From NCBI GenBank assembly GCA_021234155.1, contig JAJEKV010000026.1:16546283-16610282 (forward strand): a stretch of 64,000 nucleotides of DNA, given 5' to 3'. The notes under the pieces were generated by a model, which was not told the DNA's origin, made no database searches, and saw nothing but the letters and a program-made list of their open reading frames with translations. A program made the translations under genes and the position numbers. This DNA is from Isoetes taiwanensis. Taxonomy: Eukaryota > Streptophyta > Lycopodiopsida > Isoetales > Isoetaceae. Of the stretch, positions 22,586-33,564 are shown piece by piece; position 1 is the first letter of the stretch, and the number at the start of each line of letters is the position of its first letter.

Positions 22586-24136
22586 TCAAGATGAATACTT
22601 GCTTCCTTGCACTGTACAATCACCAGGCAATGGATACTGGCAGTAGCTTTCATTGTTCATGCATAGAAATAGCCTCTCATAAGCTGATGCCATCTTTGTA
22701 GCTGTAAACATCTGCTGCGCATATTCAAGACATATTTGGCCTTTTTTTTGCATCACGGTCTTACCATCCCTTATGGCAGACTCCAGTGCTGTAATAAGAG
22801 AATTTGCATTCGGTGAGAAGGTATAGCCAAAATCATCATGAATTATAACACTTCGGGTGATGCTTGAAAACTTTGTAGCAAGCAGAGGTTTTCCACACTG
22901 CATTGCCTCCAAAAGAGTGTGATCCAGGCCCTGGGCCCTTAAAGTAGGATTTACAAAAATGTCTAAGGCATTATAAAACTCAGCAAGCTGCATCGGAGTC
23001 AATGGCCCTAGTGTTTTTACATATGGAGCAAGTTCTTCATACCTTTCTCCCCATGGTCCATGACCTGCAACAAGCAGATATACATCTTTATACCTCTTTG
23101 TTATTTCAGAAAATGCCTCAAACAAAAGAGGATGGCCTTTGTCTCTCACTAGTCTTCCAGCTGCCCCTAGAACTAGGCTTGCATTTAATGGAATTCCATG
23201 TTTGCGACGAAAGGCCGCAGCTTTTTGTGGATCTGGATGAAATCTGGTCTCATCCACTCCATTCAGAATTGTGTGCACATTTTCTTTTGGGATCTCATAA
23301 ATTGTCCTCAAAACATCACTTACATAGTCACTTGTAGCAACGTGATGCCTGTAACTAGGAAAGAACCTAACCTCCTCTGCAACTCTTATAACTCTTTCAG
23401 TTAAAGCCTTGTTCAACTCAGGAGTTCTGGCCTCCCCAGGCTTCCTAATAAGGTCCTGCACTATTTCTGAATGTATAATTTCATAGCCAATGCCATGCCA
23501 AGATGCTGCCATTTTCTCAACTCCTTTGGCCCTCCAGTGGGGCAAGGCAACACTCTCAGAGTGTACAACATCAAAAGGGCGACTGCTGTTTTCTATGTGA
23601 AATTTTTCCCAAGCATGATTGTAGTCAAAACCCCCACCTTGGTTAGCTTGCACAAAATGGACATGAAGACCGCCCTCATTCACATCTTCAGCAACGCCCC
23701 CATCTGCCGAAATGGTGTAAACATGAATATCATTGCCTCTGGCTGCTAATTCTCTATGAAGAGTAAGGGCATGGCGCTCCAAACCTCCAGGGACTCCACC
23801 CACGGGCCATTTCTTCACAAATAATGCAATTCTAAGCTTAGATTTGGCAACATCTCCAAAACAGAGGTGATTCCATGCCTTTGTCATAGAGCGCAAGTCC
23901 CCACTAAATGGAACAGCATGCAATCGTGAACCAGAGGAGCAATCCGAAAAGGATGCCAGCCCGGCAGCTCTTAAGGGTGTGAAAGATCCAGTAAAAACTA
24001 AACCATAAATTGAAATTAAGAGTGCAGCTAGAATGACCCAGTACCATTTCCGACTATTTGTCGATCTAGAGCTTCTATGCCGGTCCTTTCGAGGCGACGC
24101 CATAGCCAGTGTCCGTTCTTCTCCCGAGCTAGACAT
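22586..24136 (-). CDS. Type II membrane GT4-family glycosyltransferase
   Basis: An intact 516-residue, intronless frame. A basic, Ser-rich cytosolic tail (1-30) is followed by a single transmembrane segment WYWVILAALLISIYGLVF (31-48), giving a Golgi-type signal anchor. The N-terminal GT-B half contains VGGVPGGLERHALTLHREL (112-130), the nucleotide-sugar family hallmark near a glycine-rich loop, and HSESVALPHW (192-201). The C-terminal half has NGVDETRFHPD (292-302), AAGRLVRDKGHPLLFEAF (325-342) and GLDHTLLEAMQCGKP (403-417). In the E-x7-E motif the second Glu (410) is present but the first is Gln402, which occurs in some GT4 members. Plants carry a small family of similar predicted type II GT4 proteins of unknown acceptor. 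The donor sugar cannot be read from the sequence. The start Met is the first in frame and lies 39 bp after a run of stops. Confidence 0.9.
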   Translation of the reverse strand: MSSSGEERTLAMASPRKDRHRSSRSTNSRKWYWVILAALLISIYGLVFTGSFTPLRAAGLASFSDCSSGSRLHAVPFSGDLRSMTKAWNHLCFGDVAKSKLRIALFVKKWPVGGVPGGLERHALTLHRELAARGNDIHVYTISADGGVAEDVNEGGLHVHFVQANQGGGFDYNHAWEKFHIENSSRPFDVVHSESVALPHWRAKGVEKMAASWHGIGYEIIHSEIVQDLIRKPGEARTPELNKALTERVIRVAEEVRFFPSYRHHVATSDYVSDVLRTIYEIPKENVHTILNGVDETRFHPDPQKAAAFRRKHGIPLNASLVLGAAGRLVRDKGHPLLFEAFSEITKRYKDVYLLVAGHGPWGERYEELAPYVKTLGPLTPMQLAEFYNALDIFVNPTLRAQGLDHTLLEAMQCGKPLLATKFSSITRSVIIHDDFGYTFSPNANSLITALESAIRDGKTVMQKKGQICLEYAQQMFTATKMASAYERLFLCMNNESYCQYPLPGDCTVQGSKYSS

Positions 24137-25120
24137 GTTAGATTTTATGGGTCTGGAGAGCTGGAAGTGTAAAAAACTAATACGCGCTTAACTGCAAGTG
24201 GGAAACGAAATGAGGGTTAGGCACTTTTTGAAGAAATGCGTTACGGTGGCCCTGTAGAAAAGTCATTGTGGGTTTTCTTTACAAATTTGTCGGTGGTTTG
24301 TCCTACTTTGTTGAAAATTCTTCTAACTCCAAAGTCATGCACCTTCTTGGCACATGAGAATATCATGTGACCTTACGTATTATACAAAATGCCCTTTTAG
24401 TGGTGATTCCATGGAAAACTTTGCGCCACCCAAAGACTGCTAGAATCATGCGGTGCGGACCCTAGAATCACCACTAGAAGGGCACCGGCTCGAGTTAACA
24501 CATGGCAAAATACTGTATGCACCACCTTCAGATCTAGGACATTTTGACTTTATGTTATGGGGTTGCACCTCACTGTACAAGTTAATGCAGATATCCTCTG
24601 CGTTTCTTCTGCCCCTTACCCTTTCCAAATCGCTTGTGTGGCTGGCTTTCACCCAAAATTCGGTATGACCATGTGAAAATTTGAATCTATACCACCATGA
24701 TCAAAAGTCTTCACACGAAGTGCGCCTATTGAAGTTGTGCATGTGTGTTTTGCCGCAAATTGTGCCTTCTATTCCAATCAACATATAAAAAATGAAATTG
24801 GGCATGTTATTGGTAGCTTCCTTTGTGTATTGATTTTGTTAATGAAACAAAGCTTTAATTTGGCAATTGCACATTCGTATAGTTGCTATGCATCCATTTC
24901 ATTTATGAGCGTCCAAGTTGCATTCATAAAGTTCATTACTAGTTGAGGGTAGATTCTTCTCTACTTCGTTTTGTGCTGCTCATTGTTTCATAGCAAACAA
25001 ATGTCTCGCCTCTAATGTGAATCGCCATTCTACTTCCCCGTGAAACAGCTCGCTCATATCCATTTCCCATTACATTTTATATTGATCCTGAATCATTTAA
25101 CTTCAAAAGAAACGTCATAT
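24137..25120. other. Upstream of the glycosyltransferase, no gene seen
   Basis: Probably contains the minus-strand promoter of the glycosyltransferase gene. Nothing else is recognisable. The words AATGAAACAAAGCTTTAATT and CACTTCATTTATGA near 24840-24905 recur in the repeat units further on (25610 and 29758), so the repeat family may begin here. Confidence 0.4.
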
Positions 25121-26385
25121 AATGTTGATGGAACTTGGTCTAATTCTTAGGAATGGAGTTTGAGTGGGTGGGGATCATTAGAATTGACTAACATGGCACT
25201 AGCATTGGCATTAACATGGCATCATGGGTTTTATTGTATATTGTTATATTGGAAGGCAACCAAACGCAAAACTATATAAACGAATTCAATCATGGGACAA
25301 CAGTTCCTTTTGTACTTAATTCCTTTATGCATTAATTGCAATGACAAAGCAAATCTTTCCTAGCCATTGCATGTTCGTTTTCAATATTCTATGGAACTCA
25401 TAAATGCGTGAAGTCCCCATTTTCTTGTACATCTAGGTAAATGGATCGATGTTCTACCTGACCTGGACATTGTGTAATAGAAAGGGGTCAGGCGTTCTTG
25501 CCAGTCCCTTGACTTGTAGAATCCAGTGGTGCATCAACCGTGCTCCCAAATTCTACAAGTAAGGGGGCTTGCTTTTGTATTGTTATTTTCCTTTGTGTAT
25601 TAATTTTGTTAATGAAACAAAGCTTTAATTTGGCAGTTGCATGTTCATATAGTTGATATGGGTCCACTTCATTTATGATAAAAGCGTGTAGCGGCGACCA
25701 TACAATTCATAAGGTCCATAGCGTGTGTGTCCATAAAGTTCTTTTCTTTTCTACTTGATTTTGTGCATTTTATATTGATCTTGCAATTCTTAACCTCTAA
25801 AAATCATTAGATAATGTTGATGGAGCTTGGTCTATTTCCTGGGAACGGAGGTAGTTTGGGTGGGTATCATTAGAATTGACCTATGGTGCATTAATATGGC
25901 TTCATGGGATTGTCCCATTCAATTTATAGTGCATGAAAGTCATACCCAATTTAATTATAACTCCTTTTGTACTTAATTCCTCTATGCATTGATTGCAATT
26001 TCGAAGCAAATCACTAGCACATGCAAGTTGATTTCTCAATATTCTATCCACCTCATACATAAATGTATTTTCCCAAATTGCAGTCCACAATATTTTATAC
26101 ATCATTGTCATAACATCTTACATGACACTTGGCACATGAATTAGGTGCACAACTATTTTAAAAATTGCAGTTGCCCTTCAAAGCTATTGTGTTCAAGAGA
26201 CAAACTATGCTTTTATGCCATTCTCTGATAGCTCATACACAGGATACAATGTTATGGTGAAGAATCAAATTCCATTTTCATGCCATTCTTTGCTTGGTCA
26301 ACTAGTTCTTTATTTATTCTTCCTGCTCTTTCTCGAAGGGCTCGCATGAAAACAGACAAAAGCACAGGCAGTATAGTAGGGTAAT

Positions 26386-26462
26386 GGCAACAACTTCTCA
26401 TCGGAATAAAAAACCCCGCCCTTTCGGGTTTTCGAGGAAAACCCTAATGAGAAGTGGTCGCC
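26386..26462 (-). other. Conserved stem-loop, X copy b
   Basis: Arms GGCAACAACTTCTCAT and ATGAGAAGTGGTCGCC. The TCTCAT/ATGAGA step replaces TATCAC/GTGATA of copies a and c, with both sides changed together. The core CCGCCCTTTCGGGTTTTCGA is intact. Confidence 0.75.
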
Positions 26463-26702
26463 AAAAACCTAGAATGTGTTGCCTGGAGAACGAAGGAGAT
26501 GGGTCGATGGCGAAAAGAAACCAGAAAGACTCCCGCAAGACGGCGTAAAACCTGCAAGCAAAACAGAGAACCCTAAGAAACACCCGTAAATGGTTAGAGA
26601 GAAGCAAACATGCATGGCAGTGATGCAGCAGTCTGTACAACAACAAGCACCCCAATGATGTGAGCGATGAATACACATAGAAATTAACACTGCAAAAAAG
26701 GA

Positions 26703-26848
26703 GATAGCATCACCCGTAGGTTGGAGATGAGTGTCACCCCGCGGGTGGAGGAACAACCATGTGAAAAGAGATAGCATCACCATCAAGGTGGAAAGAAACA
26801 GCATCACCCTCAAGGTGGAAAGAAACAGCATCACCCGCATGTGGAGAA
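26703..26848. repeat. Short tandem repeat of CACC...GGTG mini-hairpins
   Basis: Five imperfect units of 27-30 bp, for example AGCATCACCCTCAAGGTGGA. Each unit has CACC facing GGTG across a 3-5 base spacer, so each could form a small hairpin. The array lies inside element X copy b. Confidence 0.8.
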
Positions 26849-27628
26849 TAATGCGGCATGATGCCGAAAAAAATATTAGTATAGCAATACCCAAGGTGAA
26901 TAACAACAAAGAGTGCATGAACAAACATATGTACAAAGAGACGCGTGCCCCTAACAAGCAGGGCGGGAAGGGAGGGAAGCAACGAGAATGGAAAACGTGC
27001 TGCTGTGAGAAGACGCCGATAACCGGTCCCGGTGCGTAAGAGCCTTAGATAATGGTTTCGCCCCCGCCTGCACGACGATTCATGGCTCTATGGATGCACT
27101 TGGAAGGGACTCGCAAGAGACACAAAACCGGCCGACTACCAGAGAACTTCCTGAACTATAAGCCCAGCCGACGCGAAACCTCAAGTGTTGAGTCGGGTCA
27201 CGAAGCACGTAGCGAGAGTGAGAAGAAGAGGAGCGCCAACGAACGCCGCGAAAGCAAAAGATCATGTGAAACTCCCCGAGTCGCAGCTTGTCGAGGGCCC
27301 CCGCCAATTTGAAAGCGTAATATGTACCATATTGAGATGGATCCAAGCCGATAGCGAGATGGCAATCCCTCCGCCATAAGCGGGCAGTCGGATAGGATAA
27401 GGAACGCAGAGAGGAGGGAAAGGCGCGAAAAAGAGGGCCGCCTGACGGAGCATCGAGGAGGTGATAAGAACCCACAAAAATCAGCTAGCTAGGCTTTTCA
27501 TTCATCTCAGCAGAATTCTACAATGGTTGAGAGTGGGTAGCTGCATATTTGCAAGCTAAAAAATACAGGGAATATCCAGTTATATCATCTGGACCCTAAA
27601 AAAATTCTACAGATGTCGGTTAAGTGTA

Positions 27629-27714
27629 CCTGCAGAGAGCTTATCACGGGGATTAAAAAACCTCGCCCTTTTGGGTTTTCGAGGAAAAACCCTAGTGATA
27701 AGCTATCTGTAAGG
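27629..27714 (-). other. Conserved stem-loop, X copy c
   Basis: Arms CCTGCAGAGAGCTTATCAC (27629-27647) and GTGATAAGCTATCTGTAAGG (27695-27714). The core has CCCTTTTGGG where other copies have CCCTTTCGGG, so the small inner hairpin is kept. Confidence 0.75.
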
Positions 27715-27850
27715 GGCTTGGACACAACGTAAAATTTGCAAAACAAACGCCCCACAAAGAAACCCCCGGAAAACGAAGAAGGCGAGTCGGCGCATCCCTC
27801 CTCATACGCACATCAACAAACTAGAATACAAAGATAAGAAAACAACAACC

Positions 27851-28000
27851 TTGAAAAGCGAGGGGCTGGTCACGCGTGCCACGCGACAAAAACAACCTCA
27901 GCGAAAAAAGCGAGGGTGGTCCGCCGTGCCACGCGACAAAAACAACCCTCGAAAAGCGAGGGTCGGGTCATCGTGCGTGCCGCGACAAAAACAACATTTA
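27851..28000. repeat. Triple repeat of about 50 bp in element X copy c
   Basis: Three units share GCGAGGG, CGTGCCACGCGACAAAAACA and a variable spacer. They are GC-rich compared with the surroundings. Confidence 0.8.
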
Positions 28001-28746
28001 CAATAATATACACATTAAGGGAGGGTGGGTGAGAGTCAAGGGAACTGCTGAGAGAGGAGAAAACACCGATGAGAAGTCGATGAAGAAGCTGCAAGAAATA
28101 ACGATCCCAAATGAACCAGACCCACAGAAAATGCATGCAATGCATGCATGCATGCAAGAGATGCATACGCCCATTCGAGAATGCCGATCCGATGGCTCGG
28201 ATCGATGGGATTCTCGAAGGGCTCGCATGAAAACAGACAAAAGCTCCCGACAAAAAGAGAACTTCCTTATCAAAACGGGATCGAGGTCGAAGGCTAAAGG
28301 ATGGCAAAAAAAGGGACAAGATCGAGGAAGAACACGTCCCAATATGGAAAAAGACGCCAAACTGTCAAACCAAGCAGGGAGAAGCCCCTCCCCTACCTGG
28401 TATCAAAAAAAAAAAAAAAGTCAAGGGAACTGCTGAGGGAGAAAACGCAGATGAGAAGTCGATGAAGAAGCTGCAAGAAATAATGATCCCAAATGAACCA
28501 GAGCCACAGAAAATGCATGCAATGCATGCAATGCTCGCCCATTCGAGAATGCCGATCCGATGGCTCGGGTCGATGGGATTCATTAAACATCATCGTAGTT
28601 TTGAACTTTTTCCCTTTAGATTTTGCAAAGAGTGTAGGTGTGTTACGTTTCTCCATGTCATTCAACTCAACCTAATTTTTGCTATTTTGTTCCATTTGCC
28701 TGTTCTTTTATTAGGGCCCGAAGGGCCCTTTTTAAAAAAAAAAAAA

Positions 28747-29179
28747 TATAACAACCAACATAAACCATTAACATAAACCATTGCATCTAACACATTTAAA
28801 ATAAAATCCCCCTGAAACCCCCTTTGGTTTGGGTGCATATTCACACGGGGGGTGAGTTCGGGCATCGAGAGCTGTCGGATGGGCATATTTGCCTTTTATT
28901 CCTCGATCCAGACCGTACAACGCGACCCTCGTTTGTGGGGTATGCTTGTATGAGTTTTTGTATATGATATATCGAGATTTGCAAAATACTATAAGGTTTG
29001 GGGGAATTTACTGAATGGTGTTGATTTTGTACATGTATTATACAATTTTAGAGGCTCTCGCTGCCCTACGTCACCCCCCCTGTGAATATGCACCCAAACC
29101 AAAGGGGGGTTTAGGGGGATTTTATTTTAAATGTGTTAGATGCAATGGTTTATGTTAATGGTTTATATTGGTTGTTATA
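28747..29179. mobile_element. 433-bp fold-back element with inverted repeats of about 120 bp
   Basis: Left arm 28747-28870 and right arm 29055-29179 are near-perfect inverted copies, beginning TATAACAACCAA and containing CATTGCATCTAACACATTT, CCCTTTGGTTTGGGTGCAT and TATTCACA. Poly-A or poly-T runs border both ends, so target duplications are unclear. The centre (28880-29050) is unrelated and non-coding. Confidence 0.85.
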
Positions 29180-30085
29180 TTAAAAAAAAAAACTTGGTCT
29201 AATTCTTAGGAATGGAGTTTGGGTGGGTGGGGATCATTAGAATTGACCAACATGGCACTAACATTGGCACTAACATGGCATCATGGGTTTGCATACATTC
29301 TATTCTATTCTATATTGTTATATTGGAAGGCAACCAAACGCAAAACTATATAAACGAATTCAATCATTGGACAACATTTCCTTTTCTACTTATTTCCTTT
29401 ATGCATTAATTGCAATGACAAGGCAAATCTTTCCTAGCAATTGCATGTTCGTTTTCAATATTCTATCGAACTCATAAATGAGTGAAGCCCGCATTTTCTT
29501 GCACATCTAGGTAAATGTATCACTGTTCTTGCAGATTCTCTGGTCATTCTAGTCAAGAATGACAACTCGCCCTAAGAAACCTGCAGAATCTAGTCTACCT
29601 TACCTGGACATTGTGTAACAGAAAGGGGTCAGGCATTCTTGCCAGTCCCTTGACTTGTAGAATCCAGTGGTGCATCAACACTGCTCCCATATTCTACAGG
29701 TAAGGGGGCTTGGTTTGGTTTTGTATTGTTATTTTCCTTTGTGTATTAATTTTGTCGATGAAACAAAGCTTTAATTTGGCAATTGCACGTTCATATAGTT
29801 GATATGCATCCACTTCATTTATGATAAAGGCGCCGTAGCGGCAACCATACAGTTCATAAGGTCCATAGCGTGTGTGTCCATAAAGTTCTTTTCTTTTCTA
29901 CTTCATTTTGTGCACATTTTATATTGATCTTGAACTTCTTGACCTCTTAAAATCATTAGATAATGTTGATGGAGCTTGGTCCTAGGAACGGAGGTTGTTT
30001 GGGTGGGGATCATTAGAATTGACCTATGGTGCACTAACATGGCTTCATGGGATTGTCCCCTTCACCATATAGTGCATGAAAGTCG

Positions 30086-33000
30086 TACCCAATTTATATC
30101 TAAACAATGTAATTGCTACAAGAAATTTATCGCAGCGGCCAAGGCTGCCGCGAACATTTCTTTTGTCCAACTTGGTGTCAATTTTAAACTCGAATATTAT
30201 AAAGGACCATCTCAAAATAAAAAAAAAATTAAAATCAAATTGTAATTTTTGTGTCATTGCTTCATAAAAAAAAAATAATAATAAAAATAAAATTATTTGC
30301 ACTGAGTTAATCACAAAGTCTCTCTTGCTTCAAATTGCATTGCAGTTTCTCTCTTGCCTCAAATTGCATTGCTCTAAGGTGCTCTGTTAGTGTGGGATTG
30401 ATTGTTATATACTGCCACTTAGACACAATAAAAATGATATTTTGAAAATAATTATGCACTTTGCATTCTTTCAAATATGCAAACTATTAAGTCATTTGCA
30501 ACATGCAGCAAGACAAAGCCACGGATGTCAAGAATGGCTTCAAATTAATGTATGTAATGCAGCAAGACAAAGCCACAGATGTCAAGAATGGCTTCAAATT
30601 AATGTATGTAATGGGACCTTTTCGAGGTAACCTTTAGCAGCTTTAAGTCATGCTTCAACAACATGCAACAAAATCAAAAGGCTTACCCATAAGATTGTTC
30701 AATGCAGTTGAGTAGCGTTGTGCTTAGAACGAGCATTTGAATAGCGCTGTGCTTAGAAAGAAGCTCCGACATACTTTTCTTTTCTATTTTCTAATCAACT
30801 GATAATCCACATGCGTCTCGTTTCCTAATTAGATTCAAAATTTCATATGGCTCTCGTGTTCTTTACCAGGGAGCGAAGAGGTCTGTGAACCAAACATAAC
30901 GAAGCTCTAAATCGCAGTAGCAGATAAAAAGAGGAGAGCTTTTCGGTCCTGATGTTTTGTCAAACATAAAATTTGGACCCCTGCTATGGTCTTTTTCATC
31001 CAGCTTAAGCATCCGTTGCTCCCTGTCTCCATCTTTACCATCTGCCACAGAACTCGTGGCCTTCCTTTCACAATCCATGAATTCTGCAAATTTACATTCA
31101 ACTACAGCTTCCTTTTGAAGGAGAGCTCAGTTGAAGTTTCAAGACCCATGATAAAAGACTTTGTGATCGTGCAAGAAAAAGGAAGATATGATTCCAGAAT
31201 AAACTACCTATATTACTGGGGAGCTTCTCATTTGCTTCAAACTTTGCAAGGCCACTGGAATTGTCAGTTCAAATTTGCATATGCTTCAGTAAATTCTCAG
31301 CAAAATACTTGCCATCAAAATCAAGATCAACCAGCTTACAGATAATTGTCATCCAAATCAAGGCGCTGCAATTTTTTAAAACCATAAACTTTTTATTCAA
31401 ACTAATTATTCCTTAGCCGTATCAAAGTATTTTTTTCTGAATCGCCTGCTCGGCTTCCCAGCGTCATGGCTCGATTAAAGAGCACAGGCTGTCACTCTCT
31501 GTCATAAGCAGTCATAGATCTTGAAGGTCTTTACATGCTTGCTTGGCGAAAACGATTGCCAGACTTCTAGAATCAAGACAAAACCAAAGCATCCCCTGTG
31601 GCAAACAAAAAATTTACCTCACTAAGTTTGTAGATCCCAGCGCCACTATGCCCAAGACATTGATGCATGAAATAAAAATGAAGAAATCCAAAACACTTCT
31701 GGAATTGCCATCGTCCACTATGTCCACTTTTGCAAAGCCAGCTATAAGATGGCTATACGGCAGCTATAAGATAGCTATATGGCAGACTGTTTTTATCTTA
31801 TCTACTAAATAAACTTAAAAAAAAGCCACAAAGTAGTCAATGGTTTTTCCCACCATAATGTACAGCCTAAGCTATAGAAAGTAGGAACAACAACTTGGAG
31901 AGCTTTCTCTTCCATTTCGTGAAAGAAATTGCAAGATAGTTTACATCCACTTTAATAAGGTTATTCATAACACTGGTGTACAAAAGTAACATTAAGGTGC
32001 ATCCTGTCTCGACTATTTCTACAAAAAGCATGCATTCTTCAACTTCACTTAGTACATTTGTAATTACATTGGATCATTATATGCATTTCATTCCGCAACC
32101 AACATGGTTAAAATTCAAAGCGAAACATGAGTCGTTGAAGCATGAGGATGCGTGCTACCATAAACTAACAAATATGTAAATGATGCATTTTGGAATAGAA
32201 ACCATTTCAATCATATGCTGCAGCCATTGTTTTAGCGTAATAATGTGTACCCATGATTATGCACATTGCATATGCTAGCAACCTCATACTTCCAAAATAT
32301 TTTGATCTTTATTCTAGTTGCTTTTCAAGCATCCAATATTTAACACATGATAAGCCTTAAGAATACATTTTACCTATTACAACTTTAATTCACGAATTAT
32401 ACGTTTTACCTATTACAACTTTGATTCATGGATTTTTTGCTTTTGCCAGCATTTGAGACAAATATTTGATGCTCCTAAATAAACTAGTAACAGTGCCCGG
32501 CATTGCCAGGTATAAGCACGGTCGTATTGCAAGGAACGATGAAGATATAGATGTAGTTACAATGGAATGATGAAGTTATAGATGTACCTATAGATGTAGC
32601 ACAAATGTCGATGCTAGGTGTGTTGAATTGGCCTAGCATGATAAAGATGTGTGCTATTTGAATTGATGCATTTCTAGATCATACATGCATTAAAATAATG
32701 ACATTTTTTTTTTCTGAAAAATTTATTAAAGTCCTACTATTGGAAAAAAAGTCATAGTGGTTGAGAGAGGTATAATGGGCGTGTGTAGTGTGAATGTCTG
32801 TACATGAAATCCAACGTGAGAGAACTCTATATTGAGGTCCACGGAAGATATTGTACTTGTAGGATGTGGATTCTTCAACGAACAAACATTATTACTAAGT
32901 CGATGCTATGTAATACATGGAATTTGAATTGGTTGGCTATCAAAGTTGTCAAGAGAATGTCATGTAGGTCATTGCCGCCTTTGTAGCAGTGCTTGTTCAT

Positions 33001-33560
33001 GCAAACTTGAATGTGGGCTAGAGCCCTTGTATACCCTCGGGATTGGAAGTGTTTGAACAGAAAATGCATAGGATCTTTTATGCACTCGATGTTGCTGGTC
33101 ATAGTTGGTACAAGCAGATATCGTTTCGATTGTCTTCCCAGATACAATATACATTGTCTTCCCAAGTATGTATTACATGGTCAGTCAACCATTATATTGC
33201 AGTGAAAACATTATGTATCCCTTGGTGATACAAGAATTAGCTACACAATTCTCCAAACCTCAGCTCAGTAGAACAACCGAGTGTGGAATGGTATTGGAAC
33301 TATAAACTGAGTACATGTTGGATAAAATTCAAAGGCTACATATAACAACAAAGTGAAGTACACTCAGTATTTACTTGGATTGCGATAAATTGATAGCCAC
33401 TCCTTTTAGAAATTTTCAACCTACTCTCTGCTGCACAACTTGTGGCTCGGTCTGAGTCCATGCGATGGGTACTAAATTCTTGCGAATAATAGCTCGTGTT
33501 GAAAAGATTTGATGTTTGGCAGTTGCATGTCAACATGTAGATTGTCCACTACAAAAGAAA
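30086..33560. other. Gene-poor stretch
   Basis: No coding region is convincing. A perfect-looking 54-bp tandem duplication lies at 30505-30612 (GCAGCAAGACAAAGCCACRG). The segment 32340-32490 is related to 44740-44850 (TTGATTCATGGATTTT, CATTTGAGACAAATA). A minus-strand frame at 30863-31101 is hydrophilic and could be an exon, but I do not recognise it. Confidence 0.4.
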
Positions 33561-33564
33561 CAAA

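Larger units (their letters stand above)
26335..27300 (-). mobile_element. Element X, copy b (variant)
   Basis: It contains the stem-loop (26386-26462) and, away from it, CGGTGCGTAAGAG and GGGACTCGCAAGAGAC, matching the far half of copy a. Its middle carries about five copies of a 27-30 bp repeat (26703-26848) built on CATCACC...GGTGG, which also occurs twice in copy a (3911-3952). Open frames across it follow the repeats and are not credible genes. Confidence 0.55.
27480..28590 (-). mobile_element. Element X, copy c (most complete)
   Basis: Read on the minus strand it runs from GAATCCCATCGACCCGAG, through two copies of a block with CGATCCGAGCCATCGGATCG and GCATGCATG runs (28420-28590 and 28015-28230) separated by a poly-T run, a roughly 50-bp triple repeat (27851-28000), the stem-loop (27629-27714), a CTACCC-type segment and the tail GATGAATGAAAAGCC. 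No frame longer than about 190 codons is present, and those follow repeats. Both strands lack homology to known proteins as far as I can see. Confidence 0.65.
25128..30085 (+). repeat. Interrupted array of 0.7-0.8 kb repeat units
   Basis: Four related units start near 25128, 25825, 29187 and 29965, each with ACTTGGTCTA or its variant, GGATCATTAGAATTGAC and GGCWTCATGGG. The segments 25128-25960 and 29187-30085 match along almost their whole length, including GAAAGGGGTCAGGCRTTCTTG and GTCCATAGCGTGTGTGTCC. The middle (26.3-29.2 kb) is occupied by element X copies and a fold-back element. No coding potential is seen. Confidence 0.75.

Noticed and set aside
26469-27039. Open frames of 80-160 codons across element X copy b
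   Set aside because: They follow short tandem repeats, occur on both strands and lack similarity to known proteins.
30863-31101. Minus-strand hydrophilic frame as a gene exon
   Set aside because: No family recognised, no neighbouring exons with matching splice sites.
32490-32515. Shared word GTGCCCGGCATTG at 32494 and near 17370 resembling a transposon terminal hairpin
   Set aside because: Only 13 bases in common and no matching second end was found for either.
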